In this document: positions 10,302-21,239 of the stretch, one piece after another
Layout of the letters: the number at the start of each line of letters is the position of its first letter
Numbering within the stretch: position 1 is the first letter of the stretch
NCBI GenBank assembly: GCA_026075535.2
Contig: AP026541.1
Coordinates: 9,610,001 to 9,674,000, forward strand
Direction of reading: 5' to 3'
Length of the DNA: 64,000 bases
Origin: Tricholoma matsutake
Lineage: Eukaryota; Basidiomycota; Agaricomycetes; Agaricales; Tricholomataceae
Notes under the pieces: model-generated
Databases searched by the model: none
What the model was told of the DNA's origin: nothing
What the model saw: the letters and a program-made list of their open reading frames with translations, nothing else
Made by a program: the position numbers and the translations under genes

Positions 10302-13073
10302 TTACTCCAAATACGATTTGGGCATAGCCACATTCCTCTTCGGACGCCCGGACGCAGTTTCTCTCGTCTTCTTACCATTAGTCCCACCAACAGTCTGGCT
10401 CATCCCTTGCATCTGCTTGAGCTTGAGTTTCCTCAAGCGCATGACATCGTACACCCAATCCCTCTCCTTACGCAGCTCTTCTCCCTTCTCATGCAATTCC
10501 TGCTCTTCTTCCTCGGACAACAGCTCTACTGAGGTGCGGTACCCGCTGCGCCACAGAAGAATCTGAAGAATGGCTTCCGGCAGGAGGACGTTGACACAGT
10601 ACTAGGGCCATAGAATTTGATAAACGAGGGCAAGATTGTTTGGGCAAGGTGGGCTTACGTCAATCTTTTCTACCCCAGCCAAAGCCTCGTATGCTTCACA
10701 GCCCTGTTGAGCAATATCTTGTTCAGGTTCCAGCCGAGTTGAGCCAGGTCGGTCGTCGGTATTAACCTTGTGTGCGACATTCATCTAAGCAGACTGAATG
10801 CTCATTGACGTAAATAAAATTTATACCTTGGTGATTTCTTGGGATGAGTTTGACAATGTATGAAGAGGAGAATCCTATAAAGAGACAGAATCAGGAAGGT
10901 TTTATTTTATTGCATTGATCCTTTACCACTCTCGCATCCGAAGCCTGGGAACTCATCGGTGGAAGTTCAGCTTCCTAATTACAAAATCATCAGTAGATGT
11001 ATCATATCCTCGGAAAACGATGCATACTTCCGAGGCCCAAAATGAGTCCGGAGGTAAATCATGAGACGAGGCAACATCTGTAACGGAAGGTGATGGTGAA
11101 CGCCCTCTTACGTTGGACACCGGCAGGTCTTCTTCAAACCCATTGCCTATCGCAGGATCATCGGTAGGAGACCATCCTTCGGGCTCCGCAACGTCGTTCT
11201 CATCCGCAAAACGCTTCGCCCGCTTCTCATCTCTCAAACACCACTCGATCAAATGCTTCTGCAGCTGAGCGACATCCCTCGGATCCATTCGTCCCCTCAG
11301 ACCTGCGTCTTCGCAGACAGACTTTCTCCCCAACCCGCCGCCGACAAATAGATCATGCTGCCTCTTTGCAGGGGCATACCGCCCATTGAGTAAGGCCTTC
11401 AGGACGCTCTTGGTATATACGAACTGTTCGCGGATGTCGAGGTGGATGAACTGTCCTGGGTGCGGTGGCGGGTCTAAAGGTACTGGACTGGCCGAACGTT
11501 GGGTATCAATTGTATCCTCCTCCTCGTCGTCGTCATTGAGAATATCACAGGTTGCGCTTTCCCATTTCCCGAGCTGTTAGACAAAGCAACATGTAGGGAA
11601 TCAGTTCACAAGTGGGATACAAGTATAAACAACATACCTTGCATGTAGTGAAGCCATCCTCCTCAGAAATAAAGAAGAGCTTGCGTGGTATGTCCAATAC
11701 CATATTATCCAAAAACTCAAGTCGGTACTTTCCCTCCTGCGTTCGCTTCTTCGGCGGTAAATACTCCAGTATCCTCGCAGGCCAGTAGATCGTCGAACTC
11801 TGTCTGTCACGAGCGAACAGCAGCTCGCCAGGAATTTCCAAAGAATCATCCGCTGAAGGTGGAGACCATCTATCTTCCTCGCGCTTGAAATCCGAAATCT
11901 CCATCTCGAATTCATCTTCCGTGTCTGAAGCACTCTTTGCGTTTCCTCTGCCTGCACGTTTTGTCCGAGGAGTGCCTTTGACGCTTTTCGCCGGACTGGC
12001 ACTGCTTATTGGTGCCGAAGAGACATAAGCAGCAAAGCCCAATGTTCCTACCTCTGGCATCACGTCGCTGCCCTGATCATCTTCTTTTTCATGTAGCAAT
12101 TGGGCAACAGCCACACCCCAACGATCCTCCTGATCCCCTCGATCATGCTTTTGTTTTTTTCGAGGGGAACCTTCCATATTTTCGGTAAAAGATGACGCAG
12201 GGACAAATGTAGGATGCTCGAAGCGTGCTCGTTGCGCGGAGTCCTCCAGCGAGAGGATATTCATATGGCATGGTTCACGTATTTCGATAGTTTTTACTCC
12301 TGGATAAGCATCCCCAAAGAGACGCACTTTCAGCGGGATGTTGGTCAGCGGGATGTTGGTGGACGGGGACTTGACCTGAATAGGGAATTAGCCACGTAGT
12401 TGGTAATTTACCTGGTAAATTACAACACCTTTCCTGGCCACCATAGCCGCTCCTTGGTCTGTTCGTTAAAATCCGTAGGTTCTCCCGGCTCCAAAATGCG
12501 TGCACGGGCATCAAGAAGCACCCACACGTACGTCCCCAATTTACTGACATCCCACGATTCAGCTGGAGGGGGTGGCCACAAAAGAGGAGTTGAAGGGGTA
12601 GATGTTGATCCGACACGTCGTTTAAGCGACTGGACTCGCTTCGGCGTTTCCAGTGGCCGTTCCAGAAGCTTAGGATTCAGGATAGGGGAACAGATGGGAG
12701 ATGATGCTGGCGTCAGGTCAGAATCTGAGCCACGTACATTACTGGAACGTATAGCAGGTGGTGTCACAGGTTGTTTCGGTTTCTCGGTAAGAGGACGTGG
12801 GACACGCCGGGGCTTGACAGGCTCGTGCGCAGAGGTTGAGGGCGAGAATTTCGAACCAGTTGCCCTCACTGGCAACGGGCGCGTGATGGAACTTTTGGGT
12901 TTTAATGGTGTCCTCCCTTTTCCGCGATGTGAATGGCTGACTTTGGCTTGTAATCGAGGAGAACCTTCGTCGTCCGAGCCTTCTGTGAGTTCAGAGAAAC
13001 TTGCGATTGCTTGGGTCGCTGCAGCACGAGGTGGGATAATCCTATCGACCAAATTTCCCTCCATGCTGTACAT
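10302..13073 (-). CDS. Conserved basidiomycete Tudor/PWWP-like protein, 7 exons
   Basis: A model of about 821 residues joins seven exons: 13073-12429, 12375-11638, 11573-10983, 10944-10927, 10874-10827, 10784-10659 and 10601-10302 (stop TAA). Every junction keeps phase 0. The 18 bp fourth exon is the weakest; direct splicing 10983 to 10874 also stays in frame. The first half is Ser/Pro rich, probably disordered. Two short blocks look like PWWP/Tudor chromatin readers: RLWWPGKV near residue 212 and YWPARILEY near residue 410. The C-terminus (residues 720 on) is a helical YCVNVLLPEAILQIL segment with a Lys/Arg tail. A nuclear chromatin role is an inference only. The start is the first ATG after an in-frame TAG; another ATG lies three codons on. 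Nothing looks broken. Confidence 0.75.
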
Positions 13074-13821
13074 CGAGTTTAACTAAGATGAATTTAAGCC
13101 AGGCCAACGACTTACGGATTGGTTTCAATTCGTTCCAGTGCTGAGAGTGATGGCGTATTCAATGAAGCTAGTGGGATTTGAATTTGAAATAGAAACGTCA
13201 AGAACACGATCGCGTAGCGTCACAAAACTGTCGGCAAGGCGTGACTTTTCCTTCGACCTGCACTGGTACGAGCGCTGCTACCATTAAGTCTGTTTCAACT
13301 GATTTCCTGATCGAACTAATGAACAACATTCAACTTTCGTTTCATTCCCAAAGAACTTATATGATGTTCGAGTTCTTGAAATGTATAACGCACACTGCAT
13401 TCCGCTGGTAACGGGACCCTTAGACTGATGCGAGCACGATGCGAGTTAACTCCCACGGGACCATCCATCACGCCCAATTCGTTCTACCATAGGCTTTGGG
13501 TGGTGCAACACACTCAGGCCAGTCCGTAACCATTTCTCCGTTTCTGAAAGGGGCTATCACTAGCGACTCTGGATCGATTTCCCTAGATTTTTGCTTAATC
13601 TGGCATGCAACCGACATGCGACTATGGATGTTTCGCCATCATCCTTCGGCAAATCTTCGGCGTAAGCCGATAAACATCCTAGGATCCTGAAGACGACCAA
13701 GGAAACTACAGTCTACGCGATTTTTTAATTATGAATCCCACGGGGGAACTTTCTATTTGTGTGTGTTTGGACCGGCGGATACGCGAATCCGATGGTCGTC
13801 TTGAACGATCGCTGACATGAG
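13074..13821. promoter_or_regulatory. Divergent intergenic promoter region
   Basis: This 748 bp separates the start codons of two outward-facing genes, the Tudor/PWWP-like gene (minus) and the Rab-like gene (plus), so both promoters must lie here. The stretch is CpG-rich compared with the transposon DNA. No clear TATA box or known operator was seen. Confidence 0.5.
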
Positions 13822-15226
13822 ATGTCGACAATAAAACTGGTTGTCATCGGCGCTTCCGGCGTTGGTAAAACGAGCCTCAGAGGCCAGGTAAGTTGTCCAA
13901 TATTACAGAGCAAATTCAATGCAAAACTAACAACTTCATTGCAGTACATCTCCGGTCGTTTCTCGAATGGATACCGAGCTACCATAGGGGCAGATTTCAT
14001 AACGAAGACACTGCCACGTCCAGATAATCCATCCGAGTTAGTCATATTGCAGATATGGGTCAATAACTCCTCTTGTGTGTGGCAAACCTATACCTACGGA
14101 TCACTAATTTTTTTTTGCTTATTTTCAGGATACTGCCGGGCAGGAAAGGTTTTCCAGTCTATCCAGCGCGTTCTTCAGGGGCGCAGATGCTGCCATCCTC
14201 ATGTTCGACGTGAACGCACCACATACGATGGAGGCACTCACGAAATGGTGGTCTGAGTTTCGGCATAGTGCACCTTTGGCTGATGAGGATATGGAGGATT
14301 TCTGCTGCGTGGTCGTTGGAAATAAGACGGATGTAGCGAAGGGTGGCATCGGCTGGAATGGGAATGAAGACGAAACTGTAACAGAAGCTGAGGCATTGGA
14401 TTTATTGCAAAACTTGGTGCCGCCTACTTCCAGCTCGCCCTCGCCCATAAGTGATCTGTCTTTGAACGGCCATGGCGAACATTCAGCTTCGGATGAATCC
14501 CGCGAAGAAGATAATGGAGACAATTCTCTAGCATTGACAGTACACACACCCGCCGATCTCGATCCTCCATCATCGTCTCAAATGCCCTCAAACTCCATCG
14601 CAATCAATCCCAACCAAAATCCCTCCCGTTCTCAATCCTACTCACCCAAACACCGACTATCGAAGTCACGCTCACGCTCGTCATCCCACTTTTACGGGGG
14701 CACTATGACTACGTCACATACAACGCTCACAGTTTATCACACCCCGTCCTCCTCCGTTTTCGATGTCTACCAATCCGCGCGCAGTTCTCCCGAATTATGG
14801 TCCACCTCGACTTTCTCTTCGCCTGGCACTAGCCCAAGCGTCAGGCAGCGACCAATAACCACGACCTCACCTTCAACGCGGAGCGAAAGCACCGGGAGTG
14901 CAGTGACTATTACCCCTAGTCTATTCGCGCGTGAAAACAATTCTTCAACAGGGACTCAATCTACGACACCACAACACTATGATCCGTTTTCGATAACGCC
15001 GCTCCCTCCTCCACCAGATCGGGGCCCGAAGCTGTTCTTCACATCTGCGAAGACGGGGGAGGGCGTGTCCGACGTGTTTGAGTATATTGCGCGGAGAGTG
15101 GTGAGGAGGTGGGAGTATGAGGAAAGGTTGGAAGCGCGTCAGATGCACATTCGGGAGGCAAGTGCTGCTGAACCAGTACGGTTAGGGTCTAGTGAAAGGA
15201 CGGGTGGCGGTGTGTGCTGTGGTTGA
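13822..15226 (+). CDS. Rab-family small GTPase with about 200-residue insertion
   Basis: Three exons (13822-13887, 13945-14058, 14129-15226) give about 425 residues, twice the usual Rab size. All GTPase motifs are present: P-loop GASGVGKTS (residues 10-18), switch I RATIGADF, DTAGQE at 61-66, NKTD at 125 and TSAK near 365. Between the NKTD helix and TSAK lies about 200 residues of Ser/Thr/Pro-rich, low-complexity sequence. The end is GGGVCCG, with a Cys pair suited to geranylgeranylation, so a membrane-bound trafficking role like Rab7/Ypt7 is likely. The introns are 57 and 70 bp; the second uses the donor GTCAAT. The gene is convergent with the next and divergent from the previous one. It looks intact, and its natural stop is TGA. 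Confidence 0.88.
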
Positions 15227-16028
15227 CAACAGAGTTTTGCAGTATACAATTTAGCTTTTTATTCCTTTTTTATGTCCGTCCGTGATTGTTCTTTTCGATC
15301 TCAGCCCCTTCACTGGATATATATCCACATCGTGTTGCGGAGAAATAATTATGAAGACCTCTCTGCATCCATTACTGCGAATGGTCTTCTTGAGAACGCA
15401 GCCTGCCGTAAAACTTTGTGATAGCACATCCGTGATCACACGACATGTGAGTACTACTCCAACGTTGCGCACATTCCAATCGTTCACATCTCCCAATCGT
15501 TACCTCGCAGTCCAGATCAAAACAAGTATTTTTGAATGGATAGGACTTCACCTAATCTACATGACACTTTCTGTTCCCTCCGACCTTGACATTTTGCACG
15601 ACTTTATTTTCGAAAAGAACCCAGGGAGTTGCTTCTATTTGTTCGGATAATCTTGAGCTCCTGAGGACAGAACGCTGCCAAACTTCAAAGTTCTGCGGAC
15701 GGAACTATATGCATCAAACACGTCATCTTTCTGTGTAGTGTGGGTATACATGTGTGATATGGACCGAAGACCGGACGTAGATGAACCGGAAGACGTAATA
15801 GTCCTCATCACTTGTGGAGAACGAATGCTTGCAGCTCCGGAGATAACATATATGCGTCGAGTCAGAGTACCCCGTGAGATGGAAATAAGTATGCAAAGAT
15901 GCGGTGAATGGCCGTGAGAAAAGAAGCATGGGAGTGTGGAACGTCCAAAAATATAGGACACGAGCCGCAATGGGAAACTTTTTGATGTCTGTCAGTGTTT
16001 TGGCCGAACTGCAAGGATTGTCCGTGGG
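15227..16028. other. Convergent intergenic region
   Basis: About 800 bp lie between the stops of the Rab-like gene (plus) and the disordered-protein gene (minus). They should hold both 3' UTRs and poly(A) sites. Short open frames on both strands show no recognisable motif and I do not call them genes. Confidence 0.5.
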
Positions 16029-17332
16029 TCATTGATCGTGCTCCATACCATGTCTGGATTGCGCTGAACCTCCTGTCGAATGTCTTCTCTTCAGTCGTCT
16101 TCCACGACCAGTGAAAGATGCCTTTGACGAAGCAACAGACGGAAACCTGGCGAAGCTAAAAAGGCGTTGCAAGAAAGGTTTCCTGAATGTCGGCGAAGTG
16201 GGTGATCTGGTTGTCGACGTCGCAGTCTCGACAGAGCGCTGGGGACTGGGAGTCTGTTCCATTATGTCAGGATGAACCGACCCATCGGATATATTGTGCT
16301 TACGATTATATGTACTTTCTGTCCCTGATGAGGAAGAACATAATATGTCCCGCCTGATTCTTCGGTGCTTACCGACGAAGACGAGGAAGAAGCACTCAAA
16401 TGAGCTCCATGTCTTGCCGACAACGACCCTGTCCGGTCATGATTCGTGAGACTACCTCTACCCATTCCTGACGACGCATCTTGACGAACATGAGACGGGT
16501 GTACCATATGATGCGGGTAGGGCGCAGAGGCCATGTCATGAGCAAATTGCTTATAGTTGACTGGAGCCGAGTGGCTGTAGATCATTCCATTGGGTCCCAT
16601 TTGCGGTGGATAGTTGTACATCGCTGGAGGGGCATAGTGCGTCCTTGAGTGATGAGAAGGGGCGTAGACGATGGAGGGAGGTTGCTTGTGGTGCCGTCCA
16701 CTGTAAGAATGCCATGCCGACGGATGAGGCGCAGGCGCAGGGGTGTGCAAAGGAACTTGTGGAACCTGGGGTAGAACCGGAGGTGGCACAAATCCCTCTG
16801 CGTGTGAATATAGATCTGCCGGTCTAGGGAGGGACCTAGAGCGGGTATGATGCGAGGAAGAAGACGTTCGAGGTCCTTCATTTGTGCCCGAGCGAGAGGG
16901 CAGGACCCTAATCTCTTCTGGGGCTGGCGGAGACTGCTCTGATGAACGACTGTGCGTATGGTGTGATCGTGCAAGGGGTGAGCTGCCGTGAGATCCAGAC
17001 CTCTGGCGATGGTTCGGGTTGTGAGGAGAAATCGGTGTTCTAGATGATGAATCTTCATGCCGTCTTGAGCGGGAGCGTATGGGCTCACCAGGCGGGATGG
17101 GAACATCTGGCCGACCATCGCCATATCGCAGAACCATTCTTGGCGGAATAGAATGAGAACTTTCTGCCTCAGACGGCGACGAAGGAACGAATCCGTCAAG
17201 AACAGAGGGGGGCACAGATGGAGAATAGAACTCAGTCTGGTGTGGCGTATGAGACTGTACCCAGTATGCGGTTCTTTGGCGAGAAGTCATGTACTCCCGG
17301 ATCGCCTGGGACGAACTGGTGTACTCCGTCAT
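16029..17332 (-). CDS. Ser/Pro/His-rich disordered basidiomycete protein
   Basis: Two exons (17332-16304 and 16253-16029) with a 50 bp intron joined in phase 0 give about 417 residues. The start MTEYTSSSQ was chosen because the upstream extension crosses a likely splice acceptor/5' UTR. The protein is rich in Ser, Arg, His and Pro, with RSRS and SRSLPRP patches that look like phosphorylation or SH3-binding sites. Near the splice is GGTYYVLPHQGQKVHII, a block I recall in related Agaricomycete proteins, followed by SPTSP and KPFLQRLFSFA. No catalytic domain or signal peptide is visible. Function is unknown; the composition suggests a scaffold or regulator. Confidence 0.7.
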
Positions 17333-20070
17333 TTTTAGCCTGTATACCGAACAAAGATTGCCTTTGAGGATAGCAGGGACCCAAGGGATGTTATGTGGAG
17401 CGGGAGAGCCCCGGCAAGTCTTATGCGGCACGGCTTTATACTCTCAGAAGGAGGAAGCGTCTGGATGACTGAACTCTCATAATTCAAATTGGGATTTTGT
17501 CGGAGATCCGCAAGGGGTCGCGATTATCACCGGGACGGGCTGGATAAGATCACAACGTGTTGGCCTCGAGGCCACGCAGCCCCTTCGAATGCCATGTCAA
17601 CCAAACTGGGATCGTGGGATAGAATAGGTGTGAACTTACCAAGTTGTTGAAGCCTTGTACCCTACGCTCACGAACATCATGCAATGGTGTACTGAGGTAT
17701 ACGAGTCAGCAAATATTGAATATTGAATGCCGAACACAATGGACCTAGGTTTATGATACCGTGGAAAAGGATCAGGCTTACCATGAATTGTGATTACCCG
17801 GCGTCTTCAATTAGCGTATTGACCTTCGAAATCTAGACATTCAAAATGGACTCTCAAGCCCCAGGAATCACAAACATCTGCAGAGCTTCCATGGCTAGTC
17901 ACATTATGTGCATCAGCCTTCCTCTATTACGAGCCTTATCCCTGTTTAGTGATACATCCTCGATGTTGAGTTACTTTGAAGGATGGTTTCAAGGACATGA
18001 ACAACAGCCTTGTAAGTGTCCAAGATATGGTCTGCTCGACAGCATATCACTACGACGCGGACATGAATTGCCAACGGCATAAACCCACGCGAATATGCTC
18101 GTGGTGCTCGGTTTCGCATAACAGGAAACCTGAGAAGGTCAGACATCAAAATTAATTGGTGCCGTTGTTCGAAACGTTGTAGTATGAATTGTTGATCACG
18201 AATGGTTGTTCACAAGACCGAAGCCCTCCATAAAGAGTAAGACTGGCAGCTGGGACACCAGTGTTACAATTTAGGCTTTACTGACCACGCCGCGTAGCCC
18301 CAGATTCCAAAAAAGAGATCGCGTGATCGTAATGAGGGACTTCAGGCGGGTATTACCAAGAACGCCGCACGCAACATGCAGACGGCAGGTTCACCCTACC
18401 GCCAGGCATAGTACAAACAGGAGTGTACCAAGCAACGAAATGAGCGCCAGTTACAGGTTATGTACGACCAAAACCCACTAGATCAAATCAACATAGCCAC
18501 CAAGGTCAAAACGAAAAGACCCGTGAAGTATGGTGTTAAACTTCGTGAGGTTGGACCAGGTGCGGAAGTGTTTCCGGAAGTCTGAAAGGTTGAGAACTGA
18601 AACATAGTATTGGATGTCGTCAGAGCCGCAGAGGCTGTTGTATACCACATTGGACAACGAAACGGTTGCAGCTTGTGTTACGATAACGACAATTTCGATT
18701 AGCAGAGGCAGAGCAGACAGCGATAGCTCCGGAATTTGGAAGGGGAGCAGGCAACGCCCATGCTAAATTGTGGTGCTGGAGCGGTATAGGTTAGAGACGC
18801 ATCATTAGGTCCTTCAGGCTACGGTTCAGAGGACAGTTGTCTGAAGGCTTGGAAAGAATTGTTGAGTTTTCTACCTCCAATTACTACAGACTCCAAAACT
18901 AACACTAGGCTAGGAACAGGACAGATCATAACTTTGGTGGGTTTGCATAAATAAAGAAGACATAGAACAACTCACTTGTACATTACAAAGGAGGCAAGGG
19001 AGAAGTGGAGGAGAGTACAGTGCGTTGCATAATAAACCGGCGAACATCCTTGTTTGGTTAGCTTTGTCCTGAACCACATGACTCAGTCATCGAGTCACTC
19101 GATTCAGGCTCGACGCGCTTTGCCACTTTGCCTTGCAGTGCTGAGCCTTGTCTTTTGTTGTAGCTGTATCGCCAAAGCACTGTGCATTCCCTAGGCATCT
19201 GAGCCATCTGAGGAGCAAGATGAGTAGGTACTTGGTCATATCACATGACCATATCTGGTTGCTGCAAACATCAAATCAGGGATTGAAGACCCTCATCGGG
19301 CAACAGGTATCAGTATGGATCGACGAGTGTAAGTTGGAGATTGTTCTTCTCCAACTTTGTGAAGGGTGTTCAGTAGATCAAGAAAAGCTGAAGAGATGGA
19401 TTGTAAGTTTGTTACATCTAGTTGTCAAGTTGCTTCTAACTGCTTTTCCCAGTTTTTGTCAAGAACTGTTCCTTGCCCGATCGGAACCCGCATCTATCCG
19501 ACCCTTTCCCACATGTCGAACATGACTTTTGTCTACGCCTCCTGATTTCATTCCCAGCCGCCTTGCACTGCCCACACTGCTGTGCATCAGGCCACCTTGT
19601 ACAGCATCCATGGCTGCCTTTCCAAGGCTGCCATCTCTATTGCAAATTTGACTATGGATTCCTGTGCGGCTCCCACTAGATAATTTATCTGACACTGCCA
19701 CAGTCTTTGTTCCTGTTCCGCATTATTCCGAACTACAGTATTTAAGCTTAGTTAGTTTCACCGTGTATTCCTCAGTTCGTATATCGACATAGACTCGACT
19801 TTAATCTGCCAATCCAAACCTCCTTCTACTCCAACCTCAGTTCTCTAAGAGTCTGAACTCTGTTCGACTCGACCTCCAGTCTCCCTCTGAAGTTCTAACC
19901 TCATCTGAACTTAACCTAAGTCCCTCCGTACCCCTTCCCACATTTACCCGCACTTTCCCGTTCCTACCTCCAAACCTCCAACTTGAAATTAGGACACCAG
20001 ATGAGGTGAAGGGCACAGCTTCTTACAAGCTGAAGCCAAGTCCTTTCCGTTTCCCCTCCCGCCAAATCTG
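17333..20070. other. Host-like intergenic DNA without recognised genes
   Basis: About 2.7 kb keeps the CpG-rich composition of the host block. Open frames such as 19148-19525 (+) show no motif or splice pattern I can support. A long pyrimidine-rich stretch lies at about 19800-19990, as often found upstream of fungal transcription starts. Confidence 0.5.
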
Positions 20071-20079
20071 CAACGACCC

Positions 20080-20172
20080 GACAACCTTCCATAAATAACA
20101 CCCGCAGTGTCCGTTCGGATTCCGACGAACCCTCTAGGATCAGTTCTTAACAGTTTTCTACATCATCATGAG
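20080..20172 (+). promoter_or_regulatory. Candidate promoter and first codons of a beheaded host gene
   Basis: After the pyrimidine-rich tract comes CCATAAATAA (TATA-like, about 20089), then a possible start region and ATCATC immediately before ATGAGCTCAAGAG at 20168. Coding stops within a few codons unless GTACCG is a splice donor. CpG-poor repeat DNA begins at about 20190, so the body of the gene seems to be missing or displaced by insertion. Confidence 0.35.
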
Positions 20173-20198
20173 CTCAAGAGGTACCGGAATGTGATGGA

Positions 20199-20518
20199 AT
20201 GGCGCGATATAATTTTGTCCCCTCTTGCATCCTCCTAAGCACTGCCTTACAGCTTGACCGAGCTGTATTTCAAAAGATGGAACTCAACTTCTGGAAGATA
20301 AGTCGGGAGGACCCCTTGCTTTGGCAGCACCCAATGGTTGCCAATGAGTCCAGCAGTGCTTGGGAGTGGTTTACACATGGGCAGCAGACACCAGGTAAGC
20401 TTGACTCATTCAGTTTAGCTTATATTATCTACATAATGAATTTTACATTTAGTACCTGGTGCCATTCAAATTGGAGGTGCTTCTGTGGCATTGACATTTA
20501 ATCCAATTATCATCCAAT
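20199..20518 (+). CDS. Short hypothetical spliced ORF, repeat-associated
   Basis: A frame from the ATG at 20199 reaches the splice donor GTAAGC at about 20396 and continues after TTTAG at about 20451, giving about 88 residues ending in NPIIIQ before a TGA. No domain is recognised. Further downstream, 20551-20898 is an acidic, Gln/Glu-rich frame that could be another exon. It is probably part of a repeat-encoded protein rather than a host gene. Confidence 0.3.
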
Positions 20519-20920
20519 GAGACATGGACATATGATCAAGGGATGAACTCTTGGAAGTCATCCCTCACCCTAATCCTCCTGCTGCTTCAACTCCCTTTAC
20601 TTCAACTCACCCCTCTTCCCTGACCATGATGCAAGTCCACCCAATGCTGCAATACCCAAGTGCAAATAGAATTCCTGATTCCAGAAAGGGATGTAAGATG
20701 CATATCAAAAGCAGCAAGTATGTGGATGATTCTGCTGATGAGGCAATAGATGAAGGGGGCCAGCAGGAGGAAGTGGGAGAGAGAGGTCAGAGCAGGGTGT
20801 GGATGGATAAGGGGATAGGGAAGCAGACAGATGTTGGGAAAGAAGAGACAATGGATGTGGATTTGGAGGTTGGCCAGCTTGCCAGGGACTCATCATGACC
20901 CTCAAGCCCATCACTGGCCA

Positions 20921-21062
20921 CAGTAATTTACACTCCCCCACATGTCCTTGTGCACTCTGCACAGACTAGCTAGGACTCTGCACAGACTAGCTAGGACTCC
21001 ACACAGACTAGCTTGGACTCTGCACAGACTAGCTAGGACTCTACACAGATTCTGCATGGACA
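20921..21062 (-). repeat. GACTC-rich repeat element (copy 2)
   Basis: It opens CAGTAATTTACACTCCCCCACA, close to the terminus at 63836, then carries about six copies of an AGACTAGCTAGGACTC-like unit to 21062. A tRNA-like sequence follows at 21125-21205, giving the order terminus, GACTC array, tRNA-like part. Confidence 0.65.
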
Positions 21063-21124
21063 GATGCCAGGTAATTAATTGTCAACTTGAATTTTTCAAG
21101 GCCATGGCTGCACAAAAGTTTTGT

Positions 21125-21205
21125 ACTAAGAGCAGGCTTGAACCCTCAACCTCAAGGCCACAACAATGTTATTACACAACAAATTAACCACTCTGCCATA
21201 CAGGC
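21125..21205 (-). repeat. tRNA-like sequence (degenerate, Pol III A and B boxes)
   Basis: On the minus strand TGGCAGAGTGG fits the A box and GGTTCAAGCC fits the B box at tRNA spacing, with a Leu/Ser-like long variable part between. The acceptor and T stems do not pair well, so this is a tRNA-derived relic rather than a working tRNA. It may be the head of a SINE whose body is the GACTC array. Confidence 0.5.
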
Positions 21206-21239
21206 AATGATAAACAAACACTTTATGTTATTTATTAAC

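Noticed and set aside
12400..13086. Plus-strand ORF of 228 codons
   Set aside because: It lies opposite the first exon of the minus-strand gene and has no splice or motif support; it is a shadow.
15251..15970. Small genes between the Rab-like gene and its convergent neighbour
   Set aside because: Short frames exist on both strands, but none has a motif, introns or codon context beyond chance.
21125..21205. A functional tRNA gene
   Set aside because: A and B boxes are present, but the acceptor and T stems do not pair and the sequence is embedded in a repeat; the same holds for 58038-58120.
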